Shown in pieces: positions 31,163-40,110 of a stretch of DNA of 64,000 bases (positions are counted from its first letter, which is position 1; each line of letters starts with the position of its first letter). The stretch covers positions 1 to 64,000 of the forward strand of contig NZ_QGGL01000012.1 of assembly GCF_003148565.1 (NCBI RefSeq). The letters run 5' to 3'. Source of the stretch: Tumebacillus permanentifrigoris. Lineage in GTDB: Bacteria; Bacillota; Bacilli; Tumebacillales; Tumebacillaceae. The notes under the pieces are model-generated. The model was not told the origin of the DNA, searched no databases, and saw only the letters and a list, made by a program, of their open reading frames with translations. The translations under genes and the position numbers were made by a program.

Positions 31163-32696
31163 TTAGTTGTTGTCGTCTATGTCTTGCTTGTCATCAGCCT
31201 TCTGCTCGTGGTACTTGCCGTTATCAGCTGGGAAGCGCTTCGCGACGCTGTGTTCAACGTAGCCAGCACGGGTGTTGGACACGTAGATCGTACCGCCTTT
31301 GTGACCGAGTTCTGCCAATGAAATCGTCGTGATCGAACCGGTGGAGGTCACTTGTGCCAACAGTGTTGCGCCGTCTGTTGCATAGACGTTGATCAAGTCA
31401 CCCGCTTGGGTGTTTTGCACAGTCACGCTGTCTTGTGCTTGCTTTTTGTTGTTGACGACCGTGATCCAAGCCTCGTCGAGCGGCGTGTACTCCAGCGCTT
31501 TGACGGTGAGCGTGAACGCACGGTCTACGCTGACACTGTTGCGTGTAACGTGAGCGGTCAGCGTGATCGTTTGGTCGCCAATGGTCGGATGCTGGCGGTG
31601 GACCATGCCGTCGGTGCTGATGACGTCTGCGTTCGAGGAACTCCACGTCACGGTGCTACCATAGAGACCTTGGGTCGGGAGCGTCAGGTTTTGCTTGACC
31701 TGCTGCTCGCTGTCACCCGTAGCGTATAGCAACTCCAGTTTGCTCGATGTAGTAGCCACCGCTTGTTGGTCAGTCGCTTCCAATGGCAAAATGGTGAGCT
31801 CGTAGGTCTTCGCATACGTGGTGAAACCGAAATCCAAGGTCGCCGTCAGCTGGATCGTTGCAGGGCTCTGGTCGAACGCCGGGCGGTGCAGAACGCGCTC
31901 CGAGGTGTCGAAGATTTCCGGATGATCAGAGGACCATTGCACGAATCCGGTCCCGCGCTGGGTGAAGGAGCTGATGTCGAGGCTCATAACCTGCGTCAGG
32001 TCACCTCCATAGGAGAGGTTGATCGAATTGATGCTCTGGATGTAATTGACGCACTTCGTCAAGAAACTTTGGATCTCTTGCGTCGACACAAACCCTGTAG
32101 CGGGGCGGAACTTCAGGAGCGTCACCGTCGCATCCGTTTTCTCCTGATCGCTCAGGCCGTTAAATCCGACCAAGTTCAGGCCAAGCGCGGTATCCACCAG
32201 CGCATTGCGCATCTCCACAGCAGTCGTCGCTTTGTTGACCGTCTGCACCGGGATCGGAAGTTCTTGTGCGATGACGGTGACTTCGAACGTTTTGGTGCGG
32301 CCGTCCGTGAGCGTAGCCGTCAGGGTCACTTTGACATCCGGGCTCCCCGCTGCCGGGCGCGTCACGGTCGCTGAATAGTTGCCGTTGAGTTTGAGAATCT
32401 CCGGGTGATTGGTCGTCCAGGTGACAGAGCCTGCATAGGGCACATAGCTCGTCAGCCAAATGTTTTTTCCCCAAGGTCGATCGGAAGCTGATCAAATCCC
32501 GCACGGAATTCAGCAGCCGTCTGCGCCGCGTTGCAGAGATCCAGTGGGCTTTGCAAGCCGTCTTCAAAATTCGGATCAGAAGCTGTAATCACCGTAGTCG
32601 CCCCCGCGACTGTAGGCACTGCGGACATCCCCGAGGTGACCGCCAGTGTAGCTGCCATCACCAAACTCAATCCCTTGTGTAAACGTGCTTTCCCCA
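31163..32696 (-). pseudogene. Smaller aBig-domain surface protein, frameshifted near its N-terminus
   Basis: The frame starting MGKARLHKGLSLVMAATLAV (signal peptide) stops at 32452 after about 80 codons. A -1 shift at the G4A6 run near 32463-32472 rejoins a 420-codon frame that continues in register as NIWLTSYVPYAGSVTWTTNH. The joined product is about 511 residues, with three or four aBig-like domains and the same C-terminal domain as the giant protein (VTVQNTQAGDLINVYATDGA). It is thus a paralogue of the gene at 22893. The shift may be a mutation, a homopolymer error or phase variation. Confidence 0.8.
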
Positions 32697-32803
32697 TGTT
32701 CAGTAACCCCTTTCCACATTCGTATAAAAAACGGAAAATTTTCCATATAAAGTACATCTTGTATATTATCATAAGGAAACTTGAATAATCAATATGTATA
32801 AAT

Positions 32804-32840
32804 AAAAGGAACGACCTGCCGCGGCGGGTCGTTCCTTTTT
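32804..32840. terminator. Bidirectional terminator between recombinase-like and aBig genes
   Basis: AAAAGGAACGACC and GGTCGTTCCTTTT make a strong stem around a CG-rich loop. On the minus strand it ends the recombinase-like gene. Confidence 0.85.
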
Positions 32841-32849
32841 CTCAATACC

Positions 32850-33722
32850 TTACAAATCCAATGCCGAGATAAATTTCTGGTACTCGTTCTGCCGGACACC
32901 GCCAGCCGGAACCAAGACCTCCAGCGAGGTGGTGTTTTTCAACCCGAGCATCTGGGCAACATGCCCGATGTCGATGCCCTGCTCGATCATATGCGCGGCC
33001 AGAGAGCGGCGCAACGAGGAGAGCGCGATATGTCCTTCAATTTTGGCATCCTTGGCCGTTTCGATGAACAGGACTTGCAAGCGACCCACGCGCATCGCGG
33101 TCGTCTTGTCTTCCACAAAGACATTCGGGAGCTTGCTTTTGTGCGAACGAATGTATTTTTTCAAGAGATCCTTGAGTTTGCGTGAGAAAAAGACCAGTCT
33201 GTCACGTTCTCCCTCTTTGTTTTTGACTACCATGAACAGGTCATCCCAGGAGATGTCCTCCTGCATGAGGCGGCTCAGTTCGTCCGGACGCAGCCCAGCT
33301 TCGTACATCGTGGTGAAAATCGCCCGCCGCTTCACATCGCCACAAGCGATGACAAACCGCTTCATCTCGTCAATCGTCAGCGGCCGCGGCAGTGACATTA
33401 TGTAGGAGCGGCTCTCGCTGATCACTTCATCCAGATCGGCCGATTCCCCAAGTTCGGCCAACCGTTTGTAGAACGATTTGATCGCTTTGTACTTCCGGTG
33501 GATCAACTTCTCCGACTTGCCGCCTTCACGCAGCTCTTTGCCGAACTCGTTGACATCCACTTCCGTCAGCTCATTGAAGGGCTTGTCGCGTCGAGCCAGA
33601 AAGTCGGCGAACTGCCCGAGATCGAGCAGCACTCCTTGTACCGTGCCCGGCGACTTTTTTCTCTCCTCAAGGTACGTTCCGAACGCCTGGATCTGAGCTT
33701 CGTGTTCAGTTTTACCTGTCAT
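32850..33722 (-). CDS. Tyrosine-recombinase-like protein with degenerate active site
   Basis: This 290-residue protein has the SAM-like N-terminal DNA-binding domain (EAQIQAFGTYLEERKKSPGT) and a catalytic-domain scaffold. The first arginine is kept (YEAGLRPDELSRL) and so is the beta-hairpin lysine region (KNKEGERDR). The usual HxLRHT box reads SSLRRS, and the LGH box reads LGLKNTT. The position of the TTxxY tyrosine is TTSLEVLV. His, His/Trp and nucleophile Tyr thus appear lost. It may be a non-catalytic DNA-binding derivative of XerC/D-like enzymes. Confidence 0.75.
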   Translation of the reverse strand: MTGKTEHEAQIQAFGTYLEERKKSPGTVQGVLLDLGQFADFLARRDKPFNELTEVDVNEFGKELREGGKSEKLIHRKYKAIKSFYKRLAELGESADLDEVISESRSYIMSLPRPLTIDEMKRFVIACGDVKRRAIFTTMYEAGLRPDELSRLMQEDISWDDLFMVVKNKEGERDRLVFFSRKLKDLLKKYIRSHKSKLPNVFVEDKTTAMRVGRLQVLFIETAKDAKIEGHIALSSLRRSLAAHMIEQGIDIGHVAQMLGLKNTTSLEVLVPAGGVRQNEYQKFISALDL

Positions 33723-33866
33723 TGGTTCCCCTCCACTTTCATCTTCACACCGTAGTATTGTGAACCAAATCAGCCAGAGAATGCAAGCCCCGCACGCAAA
33801 AGCCTATGGCGTCATATGGTGGGTGGGAACCCACTCCCACTCTCTAAATATAAGGAGCGATCCCCG

Positions 33867-34646
33867 TTGGCAGAACAAGATTTGGCTTCGGAGCACCAGT
33901 TTTGGTTGACTGTACTCCGTGATCACACGGAATTTATCAAGCTCGGATTGGCGGCGACAGAGCCGTCTGACATCAAGCAAACCGTAGCCTTGCAGCAGGA
34001 AGTTTTGCAGTTGCTCGGGCAGTTGGAGCACATCAAAAACCACCACGATCAACTGCGCCTCTTCACACGGCAAGCGGCCGATTTCACGAAGCGCCTCCTC
34101 GTGTTCAAGCAATCGATCCTCGACCGCCAACTCGCTTGCAAGATCGACATCAACCTGCCGCCTTCCCTGATCGACCACATGATCCGCGAGGGCGAGGAGT
34201 ACGTAAAAGTCATGGCGTTGCTCCTGCAAGGTCGCTTTTTGGAAGGCGCGATGCTGGCGATACACGAAGCGAGTCTCTGGTTGCCAGATTCCTCCGGGCA
34301 CGCGGCGGTGATTCGCAGCAACATCGACCCGCAGGAGAACGACATTTTCGAATCGGCGCACGATTGGAAACTGCAATTCGACAAATTGACCCTCTCGCTG
34401 GAGGAGATGAAAACCAAAGTGCGCAGCGAGGTGCGCTGGGTGCCCTCCCTCGAGCGCTTGATGGCGATGACCGCCGAGCACATCTCCGTGTTCCACACCT
34501 ATCTGCTGCACTTGCGCGAGACGTTGGAGGAATGTCGAGCGCTTGGCACGCTCAAACCGCTGTTGATGGACCATATGTCGCGCGAAGCCGCGTACTTCCT
34601 CGACAAGCTCGAACAGGCACAGGCACACGAGCAGAACAAGCGGTAA
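33867..34646 (+). CDS. DUF2935-type helical protein
   Basis: This is a 259-residue protein; AAGGAGCGATCCCCG points to a TTG start at 33867. The sequence is all-helical with His/Glu repeats (ASEHQFWLTVLRDHTEFIKL, then a second half with MTAEHISVFHTYLLHLRETL and MDHMSREAAYFLDKLEQ). This two-fold His/Glu pattern is that of DUF2935 proteins, which bind metal in a ferritin-like fold. The role is not known. A terminator follows. Confidence 0.82.
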   Translation: MAEQDLASEHQFWLTVLRDHTEFIKLGLAATEPSDIKQTVALQQEVLQLLGQLEHIKNHHDQLRLFTRQAADFTKRLLVFKQSILDRQLACKIDINLPPSLIDHMIREGEEYVKVMALLLQGRFLEGAMLAIHEASLWLPDSSGHAAVIRSNIDPQENDIFESAHDWKLQFDKLTLSLEEMKTKVRSEVRWVPSLERLMAMTAEHISVFHTYLLHLRETLEECRALGTLKPLLMDHMSREAAYFLDKLEQAQAHEQNKR

Positions 34647-34685
34647 AAAAAGGAGTCGGACCGTTTTTGCGGTCGACTCTTTTTT
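34645..34685 (+). terminator. Terminator of DUF2935-type gene
   Basis: AAAGGAGTCGGACCG and CGGTCGACTCTTTTT form an imperfect stem followed by a T-run. Confidence 0.82.
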
Positions 34686-34743
34686 TCTGCGCGGAACTTT
34701 GCTATATTGGAGTTTAGACTACAACGGGAAAGAGGCGACCAAG

Positions 34744-35163
34744 ATGACCCAAGTCCCTTACCATACTAAGGAAGTCGCAGTGACGAAGATTTTCACTTTT
34801 GACTCTGCACATCGTTTGGATGATTACATCGGCAAGTGCGCGAACTTGCACGGCCATACCTATAAGCTGGAAGTCACAATCAAAGGCCTGACCGACCATC
34901 GCGGGATCGTCGTCGATTTTGGCGATATCAAGTCGATTGTCAATGATCAGATTATCGGCAAGTATGACCACCGTTTTTTGAACGACCTCATGGATTTCAA
35001 CACGACGGCGGAGAATATGGTCGTACACTTTTTTGAAATCATCGATTCCTACTTGCAACAGCTCGACAACGCCACCCCGGTGCGCCTGATGAAGTGCCGT
35101 CTGTGGGAGACGCCATCCTGCTACGCGGAGATCAACCGGGAGGACTTCTATGCGGCTCAATGA
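34744..35163 (+). CDS. queD: 6-carboxy-5,6,7,8-tetrahydropterin synthase
   Basis: This is a 139-residue protein. FDSAHRLDDY, CANLHGHTYKLEV and DHRFLND give the zinc histidines and the catalytic Cys/His of QueD. It converts 7,8-dihydroneopterin triphosphate to carboxytetrahydropterin, the first committed step to preQ0 and queuosine. The ATG at 34744 follows AAAGAGG. It overlaps queE by 14 bases, and queC follows. The short leader shows no preQ1 riboswitch. Confidence 0.95.
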   Translation: MTQVPYHTKEVAVTKIFTFDSAHRLDDYIGKCANLHGHTYKLEVTIKGLTDHRGIVVDFGDIKSIVNDQIIGKYDHRFLNDLMDFNTTAENMVVHFFEIIDSYLQQLDNATPVRLMKCRLWETPSCYAEINREDFYAAQ

Positions 35164-35806
35164 ATTGTTCCTCTCCATCCAAGGTGAGACCGCATCGGCG
35201 GGCTTGCCGACGATTTTCGTCCGCTTTACCGGCTGCAACTTGCGTTGCACCTACTGTGATACCAAGTACTCCTACTTCGAGGGCGACACGATCACGCCTG
35301 CTGACGTGATGGACAAGATTCGCGAGTTGAAGGTCAAGCGCGTCTGTCTGACCGGTGGCGAACCGTTGATTCAACCGCGCCAAGAGATGCAACTGCTGTT
35401 GGATCTGTTGGGGGCAGAAGGCTATGAAGTCTCGATTGAGACGGATGGTTCGATCGACATCTCGAAATTCGCGCTGCACGACAAGCAACGCTTCATCGTG
35501 GATATGAAAGTTCCGTCCTCTGGCATGAGTGAAAACATGCACTTGGAAAACCTGCGTCACATCCGCCCAACGCGCGACGAAGTGAAATTCGTCGTCGGCA
35601 ACCGGGCGGACTACGAGTGGTGTGTAGACTTGATCCGCGAACATGACATCCATCCGTCCAAAGGCTACCAGTTGTTGTTCTCGCCTGTGTTCCGCGAGAT
35701 CGACTTGGAAGAGATGGTGAATTGGATTCTGGCGGACGAGCTCGATGCTCGCTTCCAAGTCCAACTGCACAAGATCGTCTGGGACCCGGACAAACGAGGA
35801 GTGTAA
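35150..35806 (+). CDS. queE: 7-carboxy-7-deazaguanine synthase, radical SAM
   Basis: This 218-residue protein has CNLRCTYC, the cluster-binding CxxxCxxC motif, and the family start ELFLSIQGETASAGLPTIFV. LTGGEPLIQ is also conserved. QueE rearranges the QueD product to carboxydeazaguanine. It is translated from within the end of queD and is followed 4 bases later by queC. Confidence 0.95.
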   Translation: MRLNELFLSIQGETASAGLPTIFVRFTGCNLRCTYCDTKYSYFEGDTITPADVMDKIRELKVKRVCLTGGEPLIQPRQEMQLLLDLLGAEGYEVSIETDGSIDISKFALHDKQRFIVDMKVPSSGMSENMHLENLRHIRPTRDEVKFVVGNRADYEWCVDLIREHDIHPSKGYQLLFSPVFREIDLEEMVNWILADELDARFQVQLHKIVWDPDKRGV

Positions 35807-35810
35807 CCCC

Positions 35811-36521
35811 ATGACCACAGCGAAAAAGGCCGTCATCATCCTCTCGGGCGGACTGGACTCCACCACCTGTATGGCGGTGGCGAAACAGGAAGGCTATGAC
35901 CTCTACCCGCTCTCGTTCTTCTACGGGCAGAAGGCTGCAATTGAACTGGACTCGGCCAAAAAGGTCAGCGACTTCTATGGCGTCGCTGACCGTCACTTCA
36001 TCGCCGACCTCAACGGCATGATCCGTGGTTCGGCGCTGACCGATGCGGACAAAGCGATCCCGACGAATCGCGATGAGGCGACGATGGAGCAGGAGATTCC
36101 GGCGACCTATGTCCCGGCGCGCAACATCATCTTCCTCTCCATCGCGCTGTCCTACGCCGAATCGATCGGCGCGGAGGCGATGTACATCGGCGTCAACGCG
36201 CTCGATTACTCCGGCTACCCGGATTGTCGTCACGAGTTCATCGAAGCTTTCCAACAGGTGATCAACGTCGGCACTGCGGCAGGAGCACACGGTGCAGGCA
36301 TCCAGATCAAGACCCCGTTACAGTTTCTGAGCAAGGCCGGCATCGTCCAACTCGGCTCCGAACTCGGCGCTCCGCTACAGTTCAGCCACTCCTGTTACTT
36401 CGGCACCGACCCGTCCTGCGGCGTCTGTGACTCTTGCCTCCTGCGCATCAAGGGCTTCCAAGAGGCGGGCGTGCCAGACCCGATTCCGTATGCGGTTCCG
36501 ATCGACTGGAACGTCAAGTAA
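35811..36521 (+). CDS. queC: 7-cyano-7-deazaguanine (preQ0) synthase
   Basis: This is a 236-residue protein. The PP-loop is SGGLDST near residue 13, and the zinc site is built from CYFGTDPSCGVCDSC in the C-terminal part. QueC makes preQ0 from carboxydeazaguanine, ATP and ammonia. It ends the operon; queF is not in the window. The ATG at 35811 sits 4 bp after the queE stop. Confidence 0.95.
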   Translation: MTTAKKAVIILSGGLDSTTCMAVAKQEGYDLYPLSFFYGQKAAIELDSAKKVSDFYGVADRHFIADLNGMIRGSALTDADKAIPTNRDEATMEQEIPATYVPARNIIFLSIALSYAESIGAEAMYIGVNALDYSGYPDCRHEFIEAFQQVINVGTAAGAHGAGIQIKTPLQFLSKAGIVQLGSELGAPLQFSHSCYFGTDPSCGVCDSCLLRIKGFQEAGVPDPIPYAVPIDWNVK

Positions 36522-36532
36522 GCCATGAGTTA

Positions 36533-36575
36533 GAGAAAAAAGCCCTTCGACTGAGGTCGAGGGCTTTTTCTCATG
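36533..36575. terminator. Terminator of que operon, bidirectional
   Basis: GAAAAAAGCCCTTCGAC and GTCGAGGGCTTTTTC form a long stem. It also lies just after the M16 gene stop of the opposite strand. Confidence 0.88.
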
Positions 36576-36582
36576 AGTAGGC

Positions 36583-37869
36583 TTACTTCGGCAACACCAG
36601 CGAGACGGCGAGGGTATCCGGCACCAGATGTTCGCGCAGTCGTTGGTTCACATCCTCGAGCGTGATCGCTTCCAGCACAGGCAACACGTCGAAGTAATCG
36701 GCGTCCTTGAATTGGTAGCCGCAGAAGTTGCGGCAGATTCCGCGCGGGGAGTCGAGTTCCGCCACACTGCGTCCGATCAATTTGGCTTGCGCACGCTTGA
36801 AGTCTGCTTCGGGGATGCCGTTTTGCAACACTTCGGCGAACCCTTGTTGGATCTCGTGCAAGAGCCGCTCTGGGTCCTTGCTGTCCCCGCCAAAAATCGA
36901 GTGTGCAAAATTCAGACCGACGTCATACGACCATCCAAAGTTCTTGTCGATCAACACCGCTTCATACAGACGGTTGAACAGCGGAGAACTTTTGCCGATC
37001 ACCGCTTCCAACCCCACCGCTGTCGTATACTCGTTGACCAACAACTCACGCCCGCTCAAGCCCGTGCTCTGGTCCTTGTACCCGAACTGCACCTTCGGAA
37101 TCGAGACGGTCATGTGTTGCTCGAAACGCTTCCGAGCGACTTGCGCCGACTCCTCGGGGAAAATCCGCTCGATCTTCGGCTGGCGGGTGAAGTCCTTCGC
37201 CGCTTGGTTGTCGCGCACGAGGGCCATCATCTGCTCGGTGTCGACATCCCCGACAAGCACGAGGTTCATGTTGCTCGGGTGATAGAACGTGTTGTAGCAG
37301 GTGTACAGGGAGTCCTTGGTGATGTGTGCGATCGTCTCCACCGTTCCTGCGATGTCGATGTTGATCGGGTGCTTCTCGTACATCGAGGCCAGTAGGTTGA
37401 AGTACACACGCCAGCCTGGATCGTCATCATACATGCGAATCTCTTGGCCGATGATCCCCTTTTCCTTCTCAACGGTCTGCTCCGTGAAGTACGGCGCTTG
37501 GACGAAGTCGAGCAGGGTGTTCAGATTCTCCGAGACGTTGTCGGTACACGAGAACAGGTACGCCGTCATATCAAATGAGGTGAAGGCATTCGCCGATGCT
37601 CCGTAGCGAGCAAACGTGTTGAACACATCCTCACCGTCCTCTTGCTCAAACATCTTGTGCTCAAGGAAGTGGGCGATCCCGTCTGGCACGACTGTCGACC
37701 GCTCATCGCCTGGCACGATGAACTCGCGGTCGATCGAGCCGTACTGGGTCGAGAACATCGCATACGTCTGCTGGAAGCCGACGCGCGGAATCACATACAC
37801 ATTCAAACCGTTCGCCAACTGCTCGTGATAGACGCTGATCTCAAGTTGTTCATGGCGCATCTCACGCAT
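36583..37869 (-). CDS. M16 family zinc metalloprotease, YmfH-like
   Basis: This 428-residue protein has the inverted zinc motif HFLEH near residue 67 and the distal Glu in KEKGIIGQEI. Architecture and length match M16B peptidases such as YmfH. No signal peptide is present. It overlaps the second M16 gene by 8 bases, and the pair probably forms a heterodimer of active and inactive subunits, as in related M16B complexes. Confidence 0.9.
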   Translation of the reverse strand: MREMRHEQLEISVYHEQLANGLNVYVIPRVGFQQTYAMFSTQYGSIDREFIVPGDERSTVVPDGIAHFLEHKMFEQEDGEDVFNTFARYGASANAFTSFDMTAYLFSCTDNVSENLNTLLDFVQAPYFTEQTVEKEKGIIGQEIRMYDDDPGWRVYFNLLASMYEKHPINIDIAGTVETIAHITKDSLYTCYNTFYHPSNMNLVLVGDVDTEQMMALVRDNQAAKDFTRQPKIERIFPEESAQVARKRFEQHMTVSIPKVQFGYKDQSTGLSGRELLVNEYTTAVGLEAVIGKSSPLFNRLYEAVLIDKNFGWSYDVGLNFAHSIFGGDSKDPERLLHEIQQGFAEVLQNGIPEADFKRAQAKLIGRSVAELDSPRGICRNFCGYQFKDADYFDVLPVLEAITLEDVNQRLREHLVPDTLAVSLVLPK

Positions 37870-39154
37870 GGGAATCTCCCTCCTTGTCTCTCAGCATATA
37901 CACCGTATCGAGTTTTACAGCTTGTGCGACGCGCACGACGTCCTCGACGGTGACTTTATGCAACAGTTCAATCATCTCCTCCGTGCTGCGAACCTTGCCT
38001 CCGATCAGCCCGTTCAGGTGGATGTCAGCGAGCGTCGTCGGCTGGTCGAGCGAAGTCTTGTAGGAGTTGACATACCCGTTGATCGTAAACTCCATCTCCT
38101 GCTCGGTGATGTTCCCGCGCTTCATCTCCTCCAACTGCTCCTCGATAATCGCCAACGCTTTCTCAAAGTTCTCAAACTCCACGCCAGCTTGGACGTAGAT
38201 CAGCCCCTTGAGCGAATCATTGCGCGAAGAAGCGTAGTAGGCGAGCGAGTTTTTCTCCCGAACGTTGATGAACAGCTTGGAGTGCGGGAACGCGCCAAAA
38301 ATCCCGTTGAACACGCTCAGTGCGGCGTAATCATCTGACGCGTAGCTGACATTGCTCCAATACCCAACGTTTAACTTGCCCTGGTTGACATCCAGGCGGT
38401 CAACGATGCGCTTGACTTCACGCGGCGTATGTTCCACCTGCACCGGCTGGAAATCCTCGCGCACAGCACGCGCTGCACCCTCTGAGCGGAACACGCGGAA
38501 CAACTGCTCGGCGGTCTGTTCTGCATCGACGTCACCGATCACATAGACATGCATCGGAGCGGTTCTCAGCACCTCTTGGTAGAGGTTGTAGAGTTCCTGT
38601 GGCGTGATCGTCGCCAACTGCTCCTCTCGCCCGAGGCGCGGAATGGCAAATGGCTCGCCCTGCGTCATCTCCTCCAGACATCTCTCGCGCGCATACGAGG
38701 TCTTGTCGTCGAGAATCGCCGCCATGCGCTTTCTCTGCTGTTCCTTCTCCGCATCAACATACCCTGGCAGGAAGCCGCCATTTTCGGTAAGCGGGGCGGT
38801 CATCACACCTGCGAGGATGTCCAACGCATTTTGAAACAGGTTGACCTCCGTAGACAGGAACTTTTCATTGGGAACGCTCATCGTGAAATCGAGCACGTGG
38901 CGCTCGCCTTTTTTAACGATCGTGCTGTGCAACGAAGCTCCATAGAGATCGTCGAGCGCGAGTTGCAACTTCTCGGTCGTCGGGTAGTGTTGCGAACCAC
39001 GCATCAGGATGTACGGGATCAGCGCCAGGCCGGTCGCCGTCTCCTCCTTCAACTCTTGGATCAGGTTTACAACGATGTTGGTCATCTTGTATTTCTTGGT
39101 CGGGAGGACATGGACGTACAGACCTTGCTCCTCGCGAGTGATAAATTGACTCAT
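37862..39154 (-). CDS. M16-like peptidase partner without zinc motif, YmfF-like
   Basis: This is a 430-residue protein; AAAGG at the right distance favours the ATG at 39154 over upstream ones. It has M16 fold segments (LGREEQLATITPQELYNLYQ) but no HxxEH; the corresponding region reads ALIPYILMRGSQHYPTTEKL. It is therefore probably a non-catalytic subunit for the following M16 gene. This two-gene arrangement matches ymfF-ymfH in Bacillus. Confidence 0.88.
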   Translation of the reverse strand: MSQFITREEQGLYVHVLPTKKYKMTNIVVNLIQELKEETATGLALIPYILMRGSQHYPTTEKLQLALDDLYGASLHSTIVKKGERHVLDFTMSVPNEKFLSTEVNLFQNALDILAGVMTAPLTENGGFLPGYVDAEKEQQRKRMAAILDDKTSYARERCLEEMTQGEPFAIPRLGREEQLATITPQELYNLYQEVLRTAPMHVYVIGDVDAEQTAEQLFRVFRSEGAARAVREDFQPVQVEHTPREVKRIVDRLDVNQGKLNVGYWSNVSYASDDYAALSVFNGIFGAFPHSKLFINVREKNSLAYYASSRNDSLKGLIYVQAGVEFENFEKALAIIEEQLEEMKRGNITEQEMEFTINGYVNSYKTSLDQPTTLADIHLNGLIGGKVRSTEEMIELLHKVTVEDVVRVAQAVKLDTVYMLRDKEGDSHA

Positions 39155-39239
39155 CGCGTTCATCCTTTCTGGACTGTGCCATTTCCGAGGCTCTGGCATA
39201 GTATATTCCTAATTCATAGCATAACCACCTGTAATATGC

Positions 39240-39275
39240 AAAAAACCCCCTGCTTACGGCGACAGAGGGATCACA
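39240..39275 (-). terminator. Terminator of zinc-finger protein gene
   Basis: On the minus strand CCCTCTG and CAGGGGG pair around a 10-base loop, followed by a T6 run. It lies 20 bp after the stop of the ROS/MucR-like gene. Confidence 0.6.
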
Positions 39276-39295
39276 ATTCTGAACTTGTGTTGAGT

Positions 39296-39529
39296 CTAGC
39301 TGCGCTTGACCAACGTGCGGGCAGCAGCCTGAGCTACATCAAAGTCTACCTTCGAGATGATCGAGGACTCCTTGATCCACTTCTGGACATCTCGGCTCAT
39401 CGTCGGAGAAACGTACTTCGGAGCACCATAGTGGTTGATTAGTTCCTTTTTTGTCATCCCGTGATGAGACAGACAGTGAAAGTTCGTGAGGATCTCCATG
39501 AGCTCTCCACAACCTGGGCACTGAAACAT
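39296..39529 (-). CDS. Small ROS/MucR-like zinc-finger protein
   Basis: This is a 77-residue protein; AGGAGGTTGGTATCC sets the ATG. CPGCGE and HCLSHHGM provide a C2H2-type zinc site. The text around it (LSHHGMTKKELINHYGAPKY, VSPTMS) follows the ROS/MucR pattern of a zinc finger followed by a GLT-type motif and a Pro-rich end. A DNA-binding regulator is likely. The target is unknown. Confidence 0.68.
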   Translation of the reverse strand: MFQCPGCGELMEILTNFHCLSHHGMTKKELINHYGAPKYVSPTMSRDVQKWIKESSIISKVDFDVAQAAARTLVKRS

Positions 39530-39678
39530 GGATACCAACCTCCTGTAGTCAGGATTCGATCATTCGCAGACCGGAAGTACTTCCTACCACGCCGTTTTCA
39601 GAAAAGATATTCTATTTTACTTTCAAGTTTACATGGCTTGGCTCAATTTCTCATGGGTCTTCAGTCCCATTCTTTGTA

Positions 39679-39713
39679 AAAAAACGCCCCCTCCAGTTGG
39701 AGAGAGCGTTTTC
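39679..39713 (-). terminator. Terminator of small membrane protein gene
   Basis: AAAACGC and GCGTTTT, with inner CTCC/GGAG pairing, form the stem; on the minus strand a T7 run follows. The rest of the 39530-39717 gap holds no recognisable element. Confidence 0.75.
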
Positions 39714-39717
39714 AGGG

Positions 39718-39999
39718 TTAGAACATCTTCTTTTTCAGCGAGCAGAGGTTGTGCAGAACGAGGCCGAGGCCCGCCAGGTAGTAGGCGATCAGCACAATCC
39801 AGCCCGTCGGGTCCAGCGCCATCAGGTACGCCAGAATCAGCATCGGCAGTACCGTGGTCATCATGGAACCGAGCACGTCTGTCAACGTGGACCACGTGAA
39901 GGTCTTGCCGACCAACGCGCGGTACATGTCAACCAGCCAGTTCAACCCGATCAGTCCGAGAACTCCCCACATGGTGTACAACATCCAACCGGTAAGCAT
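39718..39999 (-). CDS. Small multi-pass membrane protein
   Basis: This is a 93-residue protein; GGAGGGG sets the ATG at 39999. Three hydrophobic segments are visible: MLTGWMLYTMWGVLGLIGLN, a central MMTTVLPMLILAYLMAL and WIVLIAYYLAGLGLVLHNL. It ends in a basic tail (KKKMF). Topology is uncertain and the function unknown. Confidence 0.6.
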   Translation of the reverse strand: MLTGWMLYTMWGVLGLIGLNWLVDMYRALVGKTFTWSTLTDVLGSMMTTVLPMLILAYLMALDPTGWIVLIAYYLAGLGLVLHNLCSLKKKMF

Positions 40000-40110
40000 A
40001 ATAGCTTCCCCTCCATACAGGATTGGTGAAATCATCTTGTACAGTACAATATGTGGGGAATGCTGTCTCCGGGAATGGGCATGCGCGGATTTGTCGGGAG
40101 AATCCGGAAT

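Noticed and set aside
32460-32475. Programmed -1 ribosomal frameshift in the smaller aBig gene
   Set aside because: The zero-frame codons GAA-AAA-ACA do not form a canonical X-XXY-YYZ slippery heptamer in phase, and a structural protein with signal peptide has no obvious use for it. Mutation, error or phase variation is more likely.
33804-34628. 274-codon frame opposite the DUF2935-type gene
   Set aside because: The product is His/Arg/Gln-biased without domain similarity, and the plus-strand gene has the ribosome binding site and terminator.
34686-34743. preQ1 riboswitch before queD
   Set aside because: The ~58-base leader lacks the conserved hairpin and A-rich tail of preQ1-I and is too short for preQ1-II.
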